From positions 1-52,847 of the forward strand of contig CADASG010000005.1 of the NCBI GenBank assembly GCA_902790475.1: a stretch of DNA of 52,847 bases. The letters are read 5' to 3'. The notes beneath the pieces are model-generated. The model saw only the letters and a program-made list of their open reading frames with translations, was not told the DNA's origin and searched no databases. Source of the stretch: an uncultured Ruminococcus sp. GTDB taxonomy: Bacteria; Bacillota; Clostridia; Oscillospirales; Acutalibacteraceae. Positions 17,013 through 26,218 of this stretch are shown piece by piece (within the stretch, counting starts at the first letter, position 1; every line of letters begins with the position of its first letter). The position numbers were made by a program, and so were the translations under genes.

Positions 17013-18350
17013 TCAGCCAAGACGAGCCTCAAGCTCAGCCTTGAGATCCTCAAATTTAGGTTTGCCGAGCAGGGCAAACATATTCTTCTTATAGCTTTCC
17101 ACACCGGGCTGGTTAAAGGGATTTACACCGAGCATATAACCGGAGATCGCGCAAGCCTTTTCGAAGAAATAAATCAGATAGCCGAGTTCTGTCTCGTTCA
17201 TTTCGGGAACATTGATCACAATGTTGGGAACGCCGCCGTCATTGTGAGCCAGCGCGGTACCCTGGAATGCCTTTTGATTGACAAATCCCATTGTCTTGCC
17301 CGAAAGGAAGTTCAAACCGTCAACATTGGTGGGATCGGTGCCGAGAGTAACTTCTTTTTTACATTTATCAAAGAGAACGACAGTTTCAAACATAGTACGT
17401 CTGCCGTCCTGAATGTACTGACCGAGTGAGTGAAGGTCGGTGGAAAAGACTACGCTTGCAGGGAAAATACCCTTGCCGTCTTTGCCCTCGCTTTCACCGT
17501 AAAGCTGCTTGAACCACTCCGCCATCATGGTGTACGCAGGCTCATAGGAAACCATGATCTCCATGGTTTTGCCCTTGCGGTACAGGATATTGCGGATAGC
17601 GGCGTATTTGTAGCAGTCGTTTGTCATTACGTCGTCGTTGTCAAGCTCCTTCTGCGCCTGCTGAGCACCCTGCATGAGAGCGTCGATATCAGCGCCTGAA
17701 ACCGCGATGGGAAGCAGACCGACCGCTGTAAGAACAGAGAAACGGCCGCCGACGTCATCGGGAACAACAAAGGTCTCGTAGCCTTCCTTGTCGGCAAGCT
17801 CCTTTAAGGTGCCCTTTTCCTTGTCGGTGGTGCAGAAGATACGCTCGCGCGCACCGTCCTTACCGTACTTCTGCTCGAGCATTTCACGGAATACGCGGAA
17901 CGCTATTGCAGGCTCAGTAGTTGTGCCCGACTTTGAGATCATATTTATGGAAACGTCCTTGCCCTCGCACAGCTCCATTACCTCAGCGAGTGCGGAAGAG
18001 CTGATGGAATTGCCCGTAAAGAAAATCTGAGGGGTATCCTTGCAGGTAAGGTTATAGTTCTGCGAAGTCAAAAACTCGATCGCAGCGCGTGCGCCGAGAT
18101 AAGAACCGCCGATACCGATAACCACGAGAACGTCGCTGTTCTTTTTGATTTTTTCGGCAGCCGCCTTGATACGGGCGAACTCCTCTTTGTCGTAATCGGT
18201 GGGCAGGTTGAGCCAGCCGATAAAGTCATTGCCGAGACCTGTGCCGTTTTTGAGCGCCTCATGCGCAGCCTTGACCTCGCAGGCAACGCCCTCAAGCTCA
18301 TGGTCGGCAATAAATCCTTTTAAATACTTATCATTAAGCTTTGTTGCCAT
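17013..18350 (-). CDS. pgi: Glucose-6-phosphate isomerase
   Basis: 445 residues, the short form common in Firmicutes. It interconverts glucose-6-phosphate and fructose-6-phosphate in glycolysis. Visible features are [15 protein letters not shown] (sugar-phosphate binding), [17 protein letters not shown], the phosphoglucose isomerase signature around [11 protein letters not shown], and [11 protein letters not shown] choose the ATG at 18350 because GGAGGAAAG lies directly upstream, which excludes a 15-residue upstream extension. The promoter is at 18384-18412. Confidence 0.96.
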   Translation of the reverse strand: MATKLNDKYLKGFIADHELEGVACEVKAAHEALKNGTGLGNDFIGWLNLPTDYDKEEFARIKAAAEKIKKNSDVLVVIGIGGSYLGARAAIEFLTSQNYNLTCKDTPQIFFTGNSISSSALAEVMELCEGKDVSINMISKSGTTTEPAIAFRVFREMLEQKYGKDGARERIFCTTDKEKGTLKELADKEGYETFVVPDDVGGRFSVLTAVGLLPIAVSGADIDALMQGAQQAQKELDNDDVMTNDCYKYAAIRNILYRKGKTMEIMVSYEPAYTMMAEWFKQLYGESEGKDGKGIFPASVVFSTDLHSLGQYIQDGRRTMFETVVLFDKCKKEVTLGTDPTNVDGLNFLSGKTMGFVNQKAFQGTALAHNDGGVPNIVINVPEMNETELGYLIYFFEKACAISGYMLGVNPFNQPGVESYKKNMFALLGKPKFEDLKAELEARLG

Positions 18351-18383
18351 ATAAACTTTCCTCCATATTACTTTTATTGTTTT

Positions 18384-18412
18384 ATTATACAACAAAGCGC
18401 CGATAATTTCAA
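18384..18412 (-). promoter_or_regulatory. Sigma-A promoter of pgi
   Basis: TTGAAA (18412-18407), 17-base spacer and TATAAT (18389-18384) on the minus strand, 34 bases before the start codon. Confidence 0.8.
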
Positions 18413-18454
18413 GGTTATTTTGTCAATTTCTTAAACTTCTTATTATCTCTTATA

Positions 18455-19594
18455 TCATATAGTAAGCATTGATCGCATCAAAGCGCCGAATACTCTCGGG
18501 AAAGATATCTTCTCAACCTGCTCCGACGCTACTACCGGAAACCGCCGTGTTTCTTTTCCGATGCGGCAGGTAACGCTTCCCACCCTTTGCTGTTCCTTTA
18601 CCGGAGCGTCGATTTCTTCCGGCACGTCCAAATCCACTTGCAGCTCGTCGGTGGTGGCGTTCGGCTTGACTATTTTACCGCCGACCTTACAGCTGAGTTT
18701 CACACTCTTCTCCATTCCGCCGTTCACCTTGACGTCGGAGGGGAGATCTTTCGGCGCTTTTAATTCTACTACAGAATAATCAGCGAAGCCTGAATTCAGC
18801 AGCGCCGCCGCGTCCGAAAAGCGCTGTTTTCCCGTATCCGCTCCCAATACAACAGCTATAAGGCTCATGCCGCCGCGTTCGGCGGTCGCTGAAATACAGC
18901 AGCCTGCGTCGTCGGTGGTTCCCGTTTTCAGTCCTGTGATACCGTTGTAGCTTTTGAGCAGCTTATTGGTATTGACGATCTGGGTCTTGCCGCCTCGCAG
19001 CTGATCCAGCCAGATCGAAGTGTAATCAAAAACCTTTCTGTGCTTGATCAGCTCGCGCGACATCAGCGCAACGTCGTAAGCGGAGGTGATGTGACCTTCC
19101 TCATCGAGCCCGTTGCAGTTTTTGAACACGGTATCCTTCATGCCGAGCTGCTTCGCTTTTTGGTTCATCTGACTGACAAAGGCTTCCTCACTGCCGCTTA
19201 GGTGCTCCGCCAGCGCTACAGCCGCGTCGTTCGCGGAAGCGACCACCGTCGCCTTGATCATATCGTCAGCGCTCATGGTTTCTCCTGGCTCCAGCCAAAT
19301 ATCGCTGCCTCCCATTGAAGCTGCGTGCTCAGACGCGGTGATTTGATCGCTCAGCTTCAGCTTTCCGCTTTCAACCGCCTCAAATACCGGTATCAGCGTC
19401 ATGACCTTGGTTATGGAAGCACAGGGTCGCTTTTCATGCGGATTTTTCTCAAAAAGAATTTTACCTGTAGACGCTTCCATCAGCACCGCCGCAGGAGCGC
19501 TGATTTCTTCCCGGGACAGCGCTCCGACGGGAATAACGGTCGGCACAACCGTAAGAACGGACAAAATGACCGCAGATATAGATTTTTTTATCAT
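18455..19594 (-). CDS. Serine-type D-alanyl-D-alanine carboxypeptidase (PBP5/DacF-like)
   Basis: 379 residues. A signal peptide (ending near ALSREE) is followed by the S11 peptidase domain with SITK (S60-K63), SAN (120-122) and KTG (223-225). A PBP5-type C-terminal beta domain follows, and then an amphipathic helix (FGALMRSML) that can hold the enzyme on the outer membrane face. It trims the terminal D-alanine from peptidoglycan stem peptides. DacF and DacB paralogues act in spore cortex formation, but vegetative roles are equally possible. The start at 19594 has GAGGTG upstream, and that ribosome binding site can be paired in a hairpin (19600-19631). It lies 48 bases after ispF. Confidence 0.92.
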   Translation of the reverse strand: MIKKSISAVILSVLTVVPTVIPVGALSREEISAPAAVLMEASTGKILFEKNPHEKRPCASITKVMTLIPVFEAVESGKLKLSDQITASEHAASMGGSDIWLEPGETMSADDMIKATVVASANDAAVALAEHLSGSEEAFVSQMNQKAKQLGMKDTVFKNCNGLDEEGHITSAYDVALMSRELIKHRKVFDYTSIWLDQLRGGKTQIVNTNKLLKSYNGITGLKTGTTDDAGCCISATAERGGMSLIAVVLGADTGKQRFSDAAALLNSGFADYSVVELKAPKDLPSDVKVNGGMEKSVKLSCKVGGKIVKPNATTDELQVDLDVPEEIDAPVKEQQRVGSVTCRIGKETRRFPVVASEQVEKISFPRVFGALMRSMLTI

Positions 19595-19599
19595 AAAAT

Positions 19600-19631
19600 A
19601 ACACCTCATCCAAGGTTATGAACGAGGCGTT
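19600..19631 (-). promoter_or_regulatory. Hairpin covering the ribosome binding site of the carboxypeptidase gene
   Basis: In the mRNA AACGCCTC (19631-19624) can pair with GAGGTGTT (19607-19600), 8 pairs including one G-U, around a 16-base loop. The right arm is the Shine-Dalgarno sequence. A similar arrangement, also with TTCATAA in the loop, lies before the M23 gene. Confidence 0.4.
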
Positions 19632-19642
19632 TGTTTTATGAA

Positions 19643-20110
19643 TTATTCGATCAGACAAACCGCATGGGCAGAAATGCCCTCAAGTCTGCCTGTGAAGCCG
19701 AGTTTTTCCTCGGTCGTCGCCTTTACGCTGACGCAGGAAATATCCAGTCCGCAGGCGTCGGCGATGTTTTGACGCATTTCGGGTATATGCGCCATCAGCT
19801 TCGGCTTTTGAGCTATCACCGTTGAATCTATGTTTACAACGCGATAATTATTCTTTTTTAGAATATTGCACACTTCTTTTAACAGCATGAGACTGTCCGC
19901 ACCCTTGTAGCGGTCGTCGGTGTCGGGAAAATGGCGGCCGATATCGCCGAGAGCCGCGGCTCCCAGAAGTGCATCGGAAACAGCGTGAAGCAGAACGTCA
20001 GCGTCGGAGTGACCGAGCAGACCGAGTTCATATGGAATCTCAACGCCGCCCAGTATCAGCTTGCGGTTTTGGGCAAAACGGTGTACATCATAGCCGTGTC
20101 CGATCCTCAT
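19643..20110 (-). CDS. ispF: 2-C-methyl-D-erythritol 2,4-cyclodiphosphate synthase
   Basis: 155 residues, full length. It makes the cyclic diphosphate in the MEP isoprenoid pathway. The metal-binding motif is [12 protein letters not shown] (D8, H10), followed by [14 protein letters not shown] (with H42) and the CDP-binding region [17 protein letters not shown]. The start overlaps the ispD stop by 4 bases (ATGA), so the two genes are coupled and supply consecutive parts of one pathway. Confidence 0.97.
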   Translation of the reverse strand: MRIGHGYDVHRFAQNRKLILGGVEIPYELGLLGHSDADVLLHAVSDALLGAAALGDIGRHFPDTDDRYKGADSLMLLKEVCNILKKNNYRVVNIDSTVIAQKPKLMAHIPEMRQNIADACGLDISCVSVKATTEEKLGFTGRLEGISAHAVCLIE

Positions 20111-20811
20111 GACTGAGCCTGCTCTCTTTTGCGGAGTATGCTTTCCGCAATCAAAACATCAGTGGGCGTGGTGAGCTTGATATTCTCAGCGCTGCCGTCA
20201 ACGACCTCGATCTGCATTCCGAGATTTTCGATAAGCGCACAGTCGTCGGTGAAGCTGTCAAGCTTGTTCCCTGCCTTTTCAAGCGCAAATTCGTACATTT
20301 CGCGGTCAAAGACCTGCGGAGTCTGCACCGCGCGAAGAGTAGAACGTGGAGGAGTGCTGACGATACGGCGGTCGTCGTCTACCACTTTTATAGTATCGGT
20401 AACGAAAGTTCCGAGGGTTGCGGCTTCGGTATCGAAAGCGGCTTCAACCACGGCATTTATTTCTTCTACAGAAATAAGAGGTCTCGCGCCGTCGTGGATA
20501 GCAAGGTATTTTGCCTGCGAATTGACCGCTGCGACTCCGTTTTTAACGCTTTCGGCACGGCTTGCGCCGCCTGCGACGAGGGTTGACAGCTTGCTCACGG
20601 CGTTTTGCTCGGCGATATTACGAATCGCGGCAAAATCCTCTTCCCTGCAAACAACGACGATTTCACTGATGACCTTGCTGCTCTCAAAGGCACGCAGCGT
20701 GTAGGCGATGGCGGGCTGCCCAAGCAGCGGTATAAGCTGCTTTGAAACATCTGAGCCCATGCGTGTAGAGCTGCCTGCGGCAACAATAACGGCGGATACA
20801 AAAGTTGACAT
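20107..20811 (-). CDS. ispD: 2-C-methyl-D-erythritol 4-phosphate cytidylyltransferase
   Basis: 234 residues. It couples CTP to MEP in the isoprenoid pathway. Motifs are [19 protein letters not shown] (nucleotide-binding loop), AIHDGARPL, and the C-terminal EGS-like region [12 protein letters not shown]. The ATG at 20811 is preceded by AGGAGA; in-frame sequence further upstream belongs to the palindromic repeat and is not part of the protein. It forms an operon with ispF. Confidence 0.95.
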   Translation of the reverse strand: MSTFVSAVIVAAGSSTRMGSDVSKQLIPLLGQPAIAYTLRAFESSKVISEIVVVCREEDFAAIRNIAEQNAVSKLSTLVAGGASRAESVKNGVAAVNSQAKYLAIHDGARPLISVEEINAVVEAAFDTEAATLGTFVTDTIKVVDDDRRIVSTPPRSTLRAVQTPQVFDREMYEFALEKAGNKLDSFTDDCALIENLGMQIEVVDGSAENIKLTTPTDVLIAESILRKREQAQS

Positions 20812-20843
20812 AATAATCTCTCCTATCGGCAGGATGATGCTAT

Positions 20844-21006
20844 AGGCAATACCGCATAATTCAGGTGTGCGGATTGCGCAGTAAGATTTTTCGTCAGGTT
20901 GTACAAATAAATTGAGGTAAGGCTGTCGCCTTGCCAAGATTTTTTGGGCAAGCTGACGGAATAAGATTCAAGCAAGCCGTGCGCCTTGAATTGTGCGGTG
21001 TTGCCT
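20844..21006. repeat. AGGCAA-family palindromic repeat, copy 1 (163 bp)
   Basis: Ends are inverted: AGGCAATACCGCATAATTCA at the left and, complemented from the right, AGGCAACACCGCACAATTCA. A second internal palindrome is AAGGCTGTCGCCTTG. Flanks TATA suggest a TA target. No transposase is encoded, so it is MITE-like. It begins 6 bases after the metY stop codon. Confidence 0.85.
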
Positions 21007-21012
21007 ATACTG

Positions 21013-22284
21013 TTATATTTTATCAAGCGCCTGCTTAAAATCGGCGATGAGGTCGTCGGCGTTTTCCAAGCCGACAGAAAGACGGATCAAATCGGGAGCG
21101 ATACCCGCTTCGGCAAGCTGTTGGTCGCTGAGCTGACGGTGAGTATGGCTTGCAGGATGCAGCAGACAGGTCCTCGCGTCCGCAACATGCGTAGCGATCG
21201 TCGCAAGCTTGAGGCTGTCCATAAAGGTTATCGCCTTGTCTCTGCCGCCCTTGACCGCGAACGCCATTACGCCGCAGGAGCCGTTGGGCAGATATTTCTT
21301 TGCCAATTCGTTGTATTTATTTCCCTCTAAATCGGGATAATCAAGCCACGCTACTTTTTCGTGCGCACTGAGGAATTCGGCGATTTTCAGGGCGTTTTCG
21401 CAGTGGCGGTTCATGCGGACGTGAAGCGACTCCAGTCCGTTGTTCAGATAAAAGGCGTTCTGGGGCGACTGAATGGAACCGAGGTCGCGCATAAGCTGGG
21501 AGGTAGCCTTTGTTATGTAAGCGAGCTTGCCGAACTTTTCAGCGTATATCAAGCCGTGATAACTCTCGTCGGGAGTAGTAAGACCCGGGTATTTATCGGC
21601 GTGAGCCATCCAGTCAAAGTTGCCGCTGTCAACGATCGCGCCGCCGACGCCGATCGCGTGACCGTCCATGTATTTTGTGGTGGAGTGAGTTACGATATCC
21701 GCTCCCCACTCGATGGGACGGCAGTTTACGGGAGTGGCAAAGGTATTGTCCACTATCAGCGGAACTCCGTGGCTGTGCGCCAAACGGGCAAATTTCTCAA
21801 TATCGAGCACCGAAACGGTGGGATTGGTAACGGTTTCGCCAAACACCGCACGGGTGTTGTCGCGGAACAGTTTGGCAAGCTCCTCCTCGGGCAGATCCTG
21901 ATCGACAAAGGTCACGTCGATACCCATTTTCTTCATGGTAACGCCAAGAAGATTGTAGGTTCCGCCGTAGATCGCGGAGGAAGCGATGATATGGCTGCCT
22001 GTTTCGCAGATGTTGAACAGCGCAAAGAAGTTAGCCGCCTGACCGCTGGAAGTCAGCATACCTGCAACGCCGCCCTCGAGCGCCGCGATTTTTGCGGCTG
22101 TCGCGTCGTTGGTGGGGTTTTGCAGACGGGTATAAAAATATCCGCTTGCTTCCAGATCAAAGAGCTTGCCCATATCGTCGCTGGACGCATATTTCCATGT
22201 GGTGCTCTGGTAAACGGGAAGCTGGCGCGGTTCTCCGTTTTGCGGTTCATAGCCTGCGTGCAGGCATTTGGTTTCAATGTTCAT
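21013..22284 (-). CDS. metY: O-acetylhomoserine sulfhydrylase (PLP-dependent)
   Basis: 423 residues, characteristic of the long O-acetylhomoserine/O-acetylserine sulfhydrylase group, which makes homocysteine (or cysteine) from the acetyl ester and sulfide. Motifs are VYQSTTWKY, FYTRLQNPTNDA, LTSSGQAANFF, the aspartate in IVDNTFATP, and the PLP-binding lysine in THSTTKYMDGHA. Late residues HVADARTCLLHPASHTH match the class. The start at 22284 has AAAGGAATGG upstream. No SAM riboswitch fits in the 44-base space before it. Confidence 0.93.
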   Translation of the reverse strand: MNIETKCLHAGYEPQNGEPRQLPVYQSTTWKYASSDDMGKLFDLEASGYFYTRLQNPTNDATAAKIAALEGGVAGMLTSSGQAANFFALFNICETGSHIIASSAIYGGTYNLLGVTMKKMGIDVTFVDQDLPEEELAKLFRDNTRAVFGETVTNPTVSVLDIEKFARLAHSHGVPLIVDNTFATPVNCRPIEWGADIVTHSTTKYMDGHAIGVGGAIVDSGNFDWMAHADKYPGLTTPDESYHGLIYAEKFGKLAYITKATSQLMRDLGSIQSPQNAFYLNNGLESLHVRMNRHCENALKIAEFLSAHEKVAWLDYPDLEGNKYNELAKKYLPNGSCGVMAFAVKGGRDKAITFMDSLKLATIATHVADARTCLLHPASHTHRQLSDQQLAEAGIAPDLIRLSVGLENADDLIADFKQALDKI

Positions 22285-22328
22285 CTTTAACCATTCCTTT
22301 CTGCTGTTGATTACTGTAATATCACATA

Positions 22329-22826
22329 TTAGTGAAATAATCCTTTAATAAAGCCGGTGATCGCGTCGGTGCCGAAAATAATCAGCGCCGCAACAATAAT
22401 AAACAAAATCGCAGACAATATCTTGACGGTCGTGCGCTTTGCCGGGGGCATGTCCTCAAACTCCTCCGCGGGCGGCTCTTCGTCAATGATCTTTTCCTCA
22501 CCCTCAAGCTTCACCGCACCGATGCCCACGCAGATATCATATGCCTTGTCATACGCGGAGTACGGAACCAAAATGTCGCGCCATGAGCTGCTGTAGCCCT
22601 TGACCGAGGCAGGCATGATGTCCTCCTCAACGATCACGCTGTCGTTTGGGATTCCGTTATCGGTCAGCGCGGTTTGGATGCGCTCGCGCTCGAAGCCGTC
22701 AGCCGAGGTCAAATAAACAGGCGTACTGCTGTCCGTCAGCGGAAGCAGCGGCTTTCGGCTGCGGCAGCTTGTGCAGTATTCCATCTCGTCTTGGTAAACA
22801 CGTTTGCATTTTTTACAATACTTCAT
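22329..22826 (-). CDS. Zinc-ribbon membrane protein of unknown function
   Basis: 165 residues. An N-terminal zinc ribbon has the cysteines CKKC and CTSC. A DUF2007-like middle part carries YLTSADGFERERIQTALTDNGIP, a Glu/Pro-rich linker follows, and one C-terminal membrane helix (about 138-158) puts the rest in the cytoplasm. Function unknown. The start has GGGGAG upstream, and the AGGCAA-family repeat copy 2 ends 20 bases before it. It lies 44 bases upstream of metY and may be co-transcribed with it. Confidence 0.75.
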   Translation of the reverse strand: MKYCKKCKRVYQDEMEYCTSCRSRKPLLPLTDSSTPVYLTSADGFERERIQTALTDNGIPNDSVIVEEDIMPASVKGYSSSWRDILVPYSAYDKAYDICVGIGAVKLEGEEKIIDEEPPAEEFEDMPPAKRTTVKILSAILFIIVAALIIFGTDAITGFIKGLFH

Positions 22827-22846
22827 AGGATGCTCCCCTGATCTTT

Positions 22847-23009
22847 AGGCAACACCGCATAATTCAGGTGTGCGGATTGCGAAGTAGAATTTTTCGTCAG
22901 GTTGGACAAAAAATCGAGTTAAGGCTGGCGCCTTGCCGAGACTTTTTTGGACAACCTGACGGAATAATAATCAAGCAAGGCGTGCGCCTCGAATTGTGCG
23001 GTGTTGCCT
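22847..23009. repeat. AGGCAA-family palindromic repeat, copy 2 (163 bp)
   Basis: The same length and ends as copy 1, with scattered substitutions (for example AGGCAACACCGCATAATTCA at the left). It lies between the dpaB terminator and the zinc-ribbon gene. Confidence 0.85.
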
Positions 23010-23028
23010 TTATAGTTTTATTGTAACA

Positions 23029-23060
23029 CAAAAACGCGGCGGGAGCAATACCCCCGCCGC
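23029..23060 (-). terminator. Rho-independent terminator of dpaA-dpaB
   Basis: Minus-strand stem GCGGCGGG / CCCGCCGC, followed by GTTTTTGTG, 45 bases past the dpaB stop. Confidence 0.85.
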
Positions 23061-23104
23061 AATTATCAGGCGTTTTTTATCAAACGACGGAACAAAAAAC
23101 CGTA

Positions 23105-23677
23105 TTACAAAAAAACAGGCTGTGTTTGTGTGCGCTGCAGCGCGTCGGAAACGCATTTTTCAAGCATGTCAAAGTCAGCCGAAAGAGAGTTGGGCTTGTT
23201 CACCGGGTCGTCCTGACGAAGCGGAACAAAGAAAATGTTTTTAGTATTCAGCAGTTTTCCGATATTTTGCGCGGAAGCTCCGAGCGCGTCGTTGGTCGAA
23301 ACGCAGAGCAGCACCGGCTTGAGCACCCTAAGGTGCGATTTGACCGCCATGGTGACCGCTGTATCGGTCACGCCGTTGCACAGCTTTGACAGGGTGTTGC
23401 CCGTGCAGGGAGCCACCACCAGCAGATCGCACATGCCGCGCGGTCCGATGGGTTCGGTCTGCGTTATCGTTCGCAGCACGGGTCTGCCGCCGATCTGCTC
23501 GGCACGTCTTATCATGTCCTCCGCCCTGCCAAAGCGGGTATCTGTTGACGAAGCGTGCTCCGACATAACGGGTATCAGCTCATATCCGCTGTCCGCAAGC
23601 CGCTGCATCTGCTCAAACGCCTTTGAAAAGGTGCAAAAGGAACCGCACATCGCAAAACCTATGGTTGCCTTTTTCAC
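23105..23677 (-). CDS. dpaB: Dipicolinate synthase subunit B
   Basis: 190 residues, a flavoprotein of the Dfp/UbiX-like fold (SpoVFB). With DpaA it makes dipicolinic acid, which gives spores heat resistance and calcium storage. Features are TIGFAMCGSFCTF near the start, PVMSEHASSTDTRFG, LVVAPCTGNTLSKLCNGV and the CVSTNDALGASAQNIG segment. I choose the GTG at 23677, with GGAGGTG 5-6 bases upstream, over the ATG 78 bases earlier, which lies inside dpaA. It follows dpaA by 17 bases and ends before the strong terminator at 23029-23060. Confidence 0.94.
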   Translation of the reverse strand: MKKATIGFAMCGSFCTFSKAFEQMQRLADSGYELIPVMSEHASSTDTRFGRAEDMIRRAEQIGGRPVLRTITQTEPIGPRGMCDLLVVAPCTGNTLSKLCNGVTDTAVTMAVKSHLRVLKPVLLCVSTNDALGASAQNIGKLLNTKNIFFVPLRQDDPVNKPNSLSADFDMLEKCVSDALQRTQTQPVFL

Positions 23678-23694
23678 CCGTTCACCTCCTTCTT

Positions 23695-24561
23695 TCAGGA
23701 AAGTATATGATAAACAGTAGTTTTTATGATCTCGCCTGCGGTTTTGGGCGCACACCTGCCGGGAAGCGAAAGCGCTCGTACTGCGTCGATCCCCAGCGTC
23801 TTTGCCGCCTCAAAATTCACTCCTCCGGGCAGCGAAGCAAGGTCAATGATAAGAGTATCGGGGTCGGTGTTTTTGAGCAGCTCCCTGTCGAAAATAAGCG
23901 AAGGTACGGTATTGAACACTATATCCGCGCCGTCAACGCCTTTCAGCGCGGCGGTATCTGCCGCTTTATATCCAAGTGCGCGGATCATAGCCAGATCCCC
24001 GGGCTTGCGTGCGGTCACGGTCACATCTGCATTGAGAGCGTGAAGCAGCCGCGCGAGCACCTTGCCGATCCTGCCGAATCCGACAATCAAAACACGACTG
24101 TGAGCTATCGTTCCCTCGTACTCCTCCATGGCGCGCTGTATCGCTCCCTCGGCGGTCGGCACTGCGTTGAGCACCGCAAAATCCTCGCGTCCCGCGTAGT
24201 CGAACACCCTGCCCTTTTGCAAAAACGGATACGCGCGCAGCAGCTTGTCAGCCATGCCTGCACACACGGGTATCTGCGAAAGCAGGTCGCAGTCTTTTTC
24301 ACTCAGATAGCGTTTTTCATCTGAAAACGGAGTGTTTAGACTGTTATCCATCCGCAAACAGGGCAGCGGAAATATCGCTGCGTCACAGCAGCGCAGAGCG
24401 CCTGACACATCGGAAAGCGCGACCGCTCCGACGCTGAGCAGCTTGTCAAAGCCGCCGAGGATAACACGAAAGCCGTCACGCGCAAGCGAATCAGCCAAAT
24501 AAAGCTGCCGTTTGTCGCCGCCGATCACGGCAAAGGTCTTGATCTTGCTTAACTCACTCAT
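23695..24561 (-). CDS. dpaA: Dipicolinate synthase subunit A
   Basis: 288 residues (SpoVFA). It opens with KTFAVIGGDKRQLYLADSL, then carries a Rossmann domain with RVLIVGFGRIGKVLARLL (about 157-174), and later FNTVPSLIFD and DLASLPGGVNF. Its job is the dehydration step giving dipicolinate. The ATG at 24561 is preferred over 24582 because a sigma-K-like promoter at 24592-24618 would start RNA near 24585, leaving the first ATG almost leaderless. This fits with sigK in the same window. Confidence 0.93.
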   Translation of the reverse strand: MSELSKIKTFAVIGGDKRQLYLADSLARDGFRVILGGFDKLLSVGAVALSDVSGALRCCDAAIFPLPCLRMDNSLNTPFSDEKRYLSEKDCDLLSQIPVCAGMADKLLRAYPFLQKGRVFDYAGREDFAVLNAVPTAEGAIQRAMEEYEGTIAHSRVLIVGFGRIGKVLARLLHALNADVTVTARKPGDLAMIRALGYKAADTAALKGVDGADIVFNTVPSLIFDRELLKNTDPDTLIIDLASLPGGVNFEAAKTLGIDAVRALSLPGRCAPKTAGEIIKTTVYHILS

Positions 24562-24591
24562 AAAAACACCAGCCTCAATCATCTTTCCCTA

Positions 24592-24618
24592 TAATATATG
24601 CGGCGTTATTACAAATGT
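24592..24618 (-). promoter_or_regulatory. Sigma-K-like promoter of dpaA-dpaB
   Basis: On the minus strand AC (24618-24617), 16-base spacer and CATATATTA (24600-24592). The known sigma-K consensus is AC, 16-17 bases, CATAnnnTA, so the match is exact in the conserved positions. Confidence 0.7.
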
Positions 24619-24731
24619 GATTCCATAAAGAGACTGCTAATTTTTTTGCTGTTTTTTTCTTTATTTACACTTTTTTTCGCGAAAGCTGTGTTATAATATT
24701 TTTTATATACGGCAAAATCGGAGGTTTTTTG

Positions 24732-26216
24732 ATGAAAATAGGTTTTGACAACAATCAGTATCTGGAAACACAGTCACAGCATATTCGCGACAGAATAGCC
24801 AAATTCGGCGACAAGCTGTATCTGGAATTCGGCGGCAAGCTTTTTGACGATTACCATGCCTCGCGCGTGCTGCCCGGCTTTAAGCCCGACTCCAAGCTTC
24901 AAATGCTGATGCAGCTAAAGGACGAAGCGGAGATCGTGATAGTTATTAATGCCGACGACATTGAAAAGAACAAGGTGCGCGGCGATTTGGGTATCACATA
25001 TGATTTGGACGTACTCAGACTGATCGACGTTTTCCGCAGCCGCGGACTGTATGTAAACTCCGTTGTGCTGACACGATTTGCCGATCAGCCAACCGCGATA
25101 AATTTTGAGAAGATCCTGACCGGAAACGGCTTGAACGTTTATCACCACTATTCCATTCCCAATTATCCCACCGACGTAGACTTAATCGTCAGCGACGAGG
25201 GCTACGGCAAAAACGATTATGTGGAAACCTCGCGCAGGCTGGTGGTGATCACCGCCCCGGGTCCCGGCTCGGGCAAGATGGCAGTATGCCTTTCGCAGCT
25301 GTATCACGAGCACAAGCACGGAGTCAAGGCAGGCTACGCCAAGTTTGAGACCTTCCCGATATGGAACCTGCCGCTCAAGCATCCTGTCAATGTGGCGTAT
25401 GAGGCGGCGACCGCCGATTTGAACGACGTTAACATGATAGACCCCTTCCACCTTGACGCATACGGTAAAACCACTGTCAATTATAACAGAGATATTGAGA
25501 TCTTCCCCGTGCTCAACACAATGTTTGAGCTGATTTTGGGAGAGTCCCCATATAAGTCGCCGACCGACATGGGCGTAAACATGGCAGGCAACTGCATAAT
25601 AGACGACGACGCGGTGTGCGCCGCCGCCAATCAGGAGATCATTCGCCGCTACTACGCCGCTCTTTCAAACCAAACCAAGGGCGTAGGCTCTACAGACGAG
25701 GCGTATAAGATCAGACTGCTGATGAAGCAGAACAAGCTCAGCACCGATGACCGTCCCGTGATCGCTCCCGCGCTTAAAAAAGCGGAGGAAACAGGAGCTC
25801 CTGCCGCCGCGATCGAGCTTGACGACGGAACTATCATCACGGGAAAAACCTCTAACCTGCTGGGAGCATGCTGCGCTATGCTGCTCAACGCGCTGAAGGC
25901 TCTCGCGAATATTCCGGATGACATCGACCTGCTCGAGCCGACGGTCATTGAGCCGATCCAGAAGCTGAAGGTCGAAACCTTCGGCTCGAACAATCCCCGT
26001 CTGCACACTGATGAGATATTGATCGCGCTGGCTATGTCGGCGGTTTCCAATCCCATTGCCAAGCTTGCGATGAAACAGCTGCCTAAGCTGCGCGACACCG
26101 ACGCGCACGCCACTGTCATCCTGTCCGAAACCGACACCAGGACCCTTAAAAAGCTGGGCATACGCCTGACGACCGAGCCGACATACGAAACGGAACGACT
26201 GTATAGAAAGAAATAA
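24732..26216 (+). CDS. DUF1846 family protein
   Basis: 494 residues, the usual size of this conserved Firmicute family. The first 24-50 residues (GFDNNQYLETQSQHIRDRI) are diagnostic, followed by APGPGSGKMAVCLSQLYHE, a P-loop-like motif, near residue 170. Structures of the family show a PPi-binding-like fold, but no pathway is established. The ATG at 24732 follows GGAGG by 7 bases. The gene is alone on the plus strand, convergent with fliB, with a shared terminator at 26219-26255. Function unknown. Confidence 0.88.
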   Translation: MKIGFDNNQYLETQSQHIRDRIAKFGDKLYLEFGGKLFDDYHASRVLPGFKPDSKLQMLMQLKDEAEIVIVINADDIEKNKVRGDLGITYDLDVLRLIDVFRSRGLYVNSVVLTRFADQPTAINFEKILTGNGLNVYHHYSIPNYPTDVDLIVSDEGYGKNDYVETSRRLVVITAPGPGSGKMAVCLSQLYHEHKHGVKAGYAKFETFPIWNLPLKHPVNVAYEAATADLNDVNMIDPFHLDAYGKTTVNYNRDIEIFPVLNTMFELILGESPYKSPTDMGVNMAGNCIIDDDAVCAAANQEIIRRYYAALSNQTKGVGSTDEAYKIRLLMKQNKLSTDDRPVIAPALKKAEETGAPAAAIELDDGTIITGKTSNLLGACCAMLLNALKALANIPDDIDLLEPTVIEPIQKLKVETFGSNNPRLHTDEILIALAMSAVSNPIAKLAMKQLPKLRDTDAHATVILSETDTRTLKKLGIRLTTEPTYETERLYRKK

Positions 26217-26218
26217 TA

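Noticed and set aside
20823-21026. Small open frame crossing the AGGCAA repeat copy 1
   Set aside because: Its sequence is repeat-derived and recurs as an N-terminal extension in copy 3, so it is not a gene.
22285-22328. SAM or T-box riboswitch before the sulfhydrylase gene
   Set aside because: Only 44 bases are available and no riboswitch core was seen.
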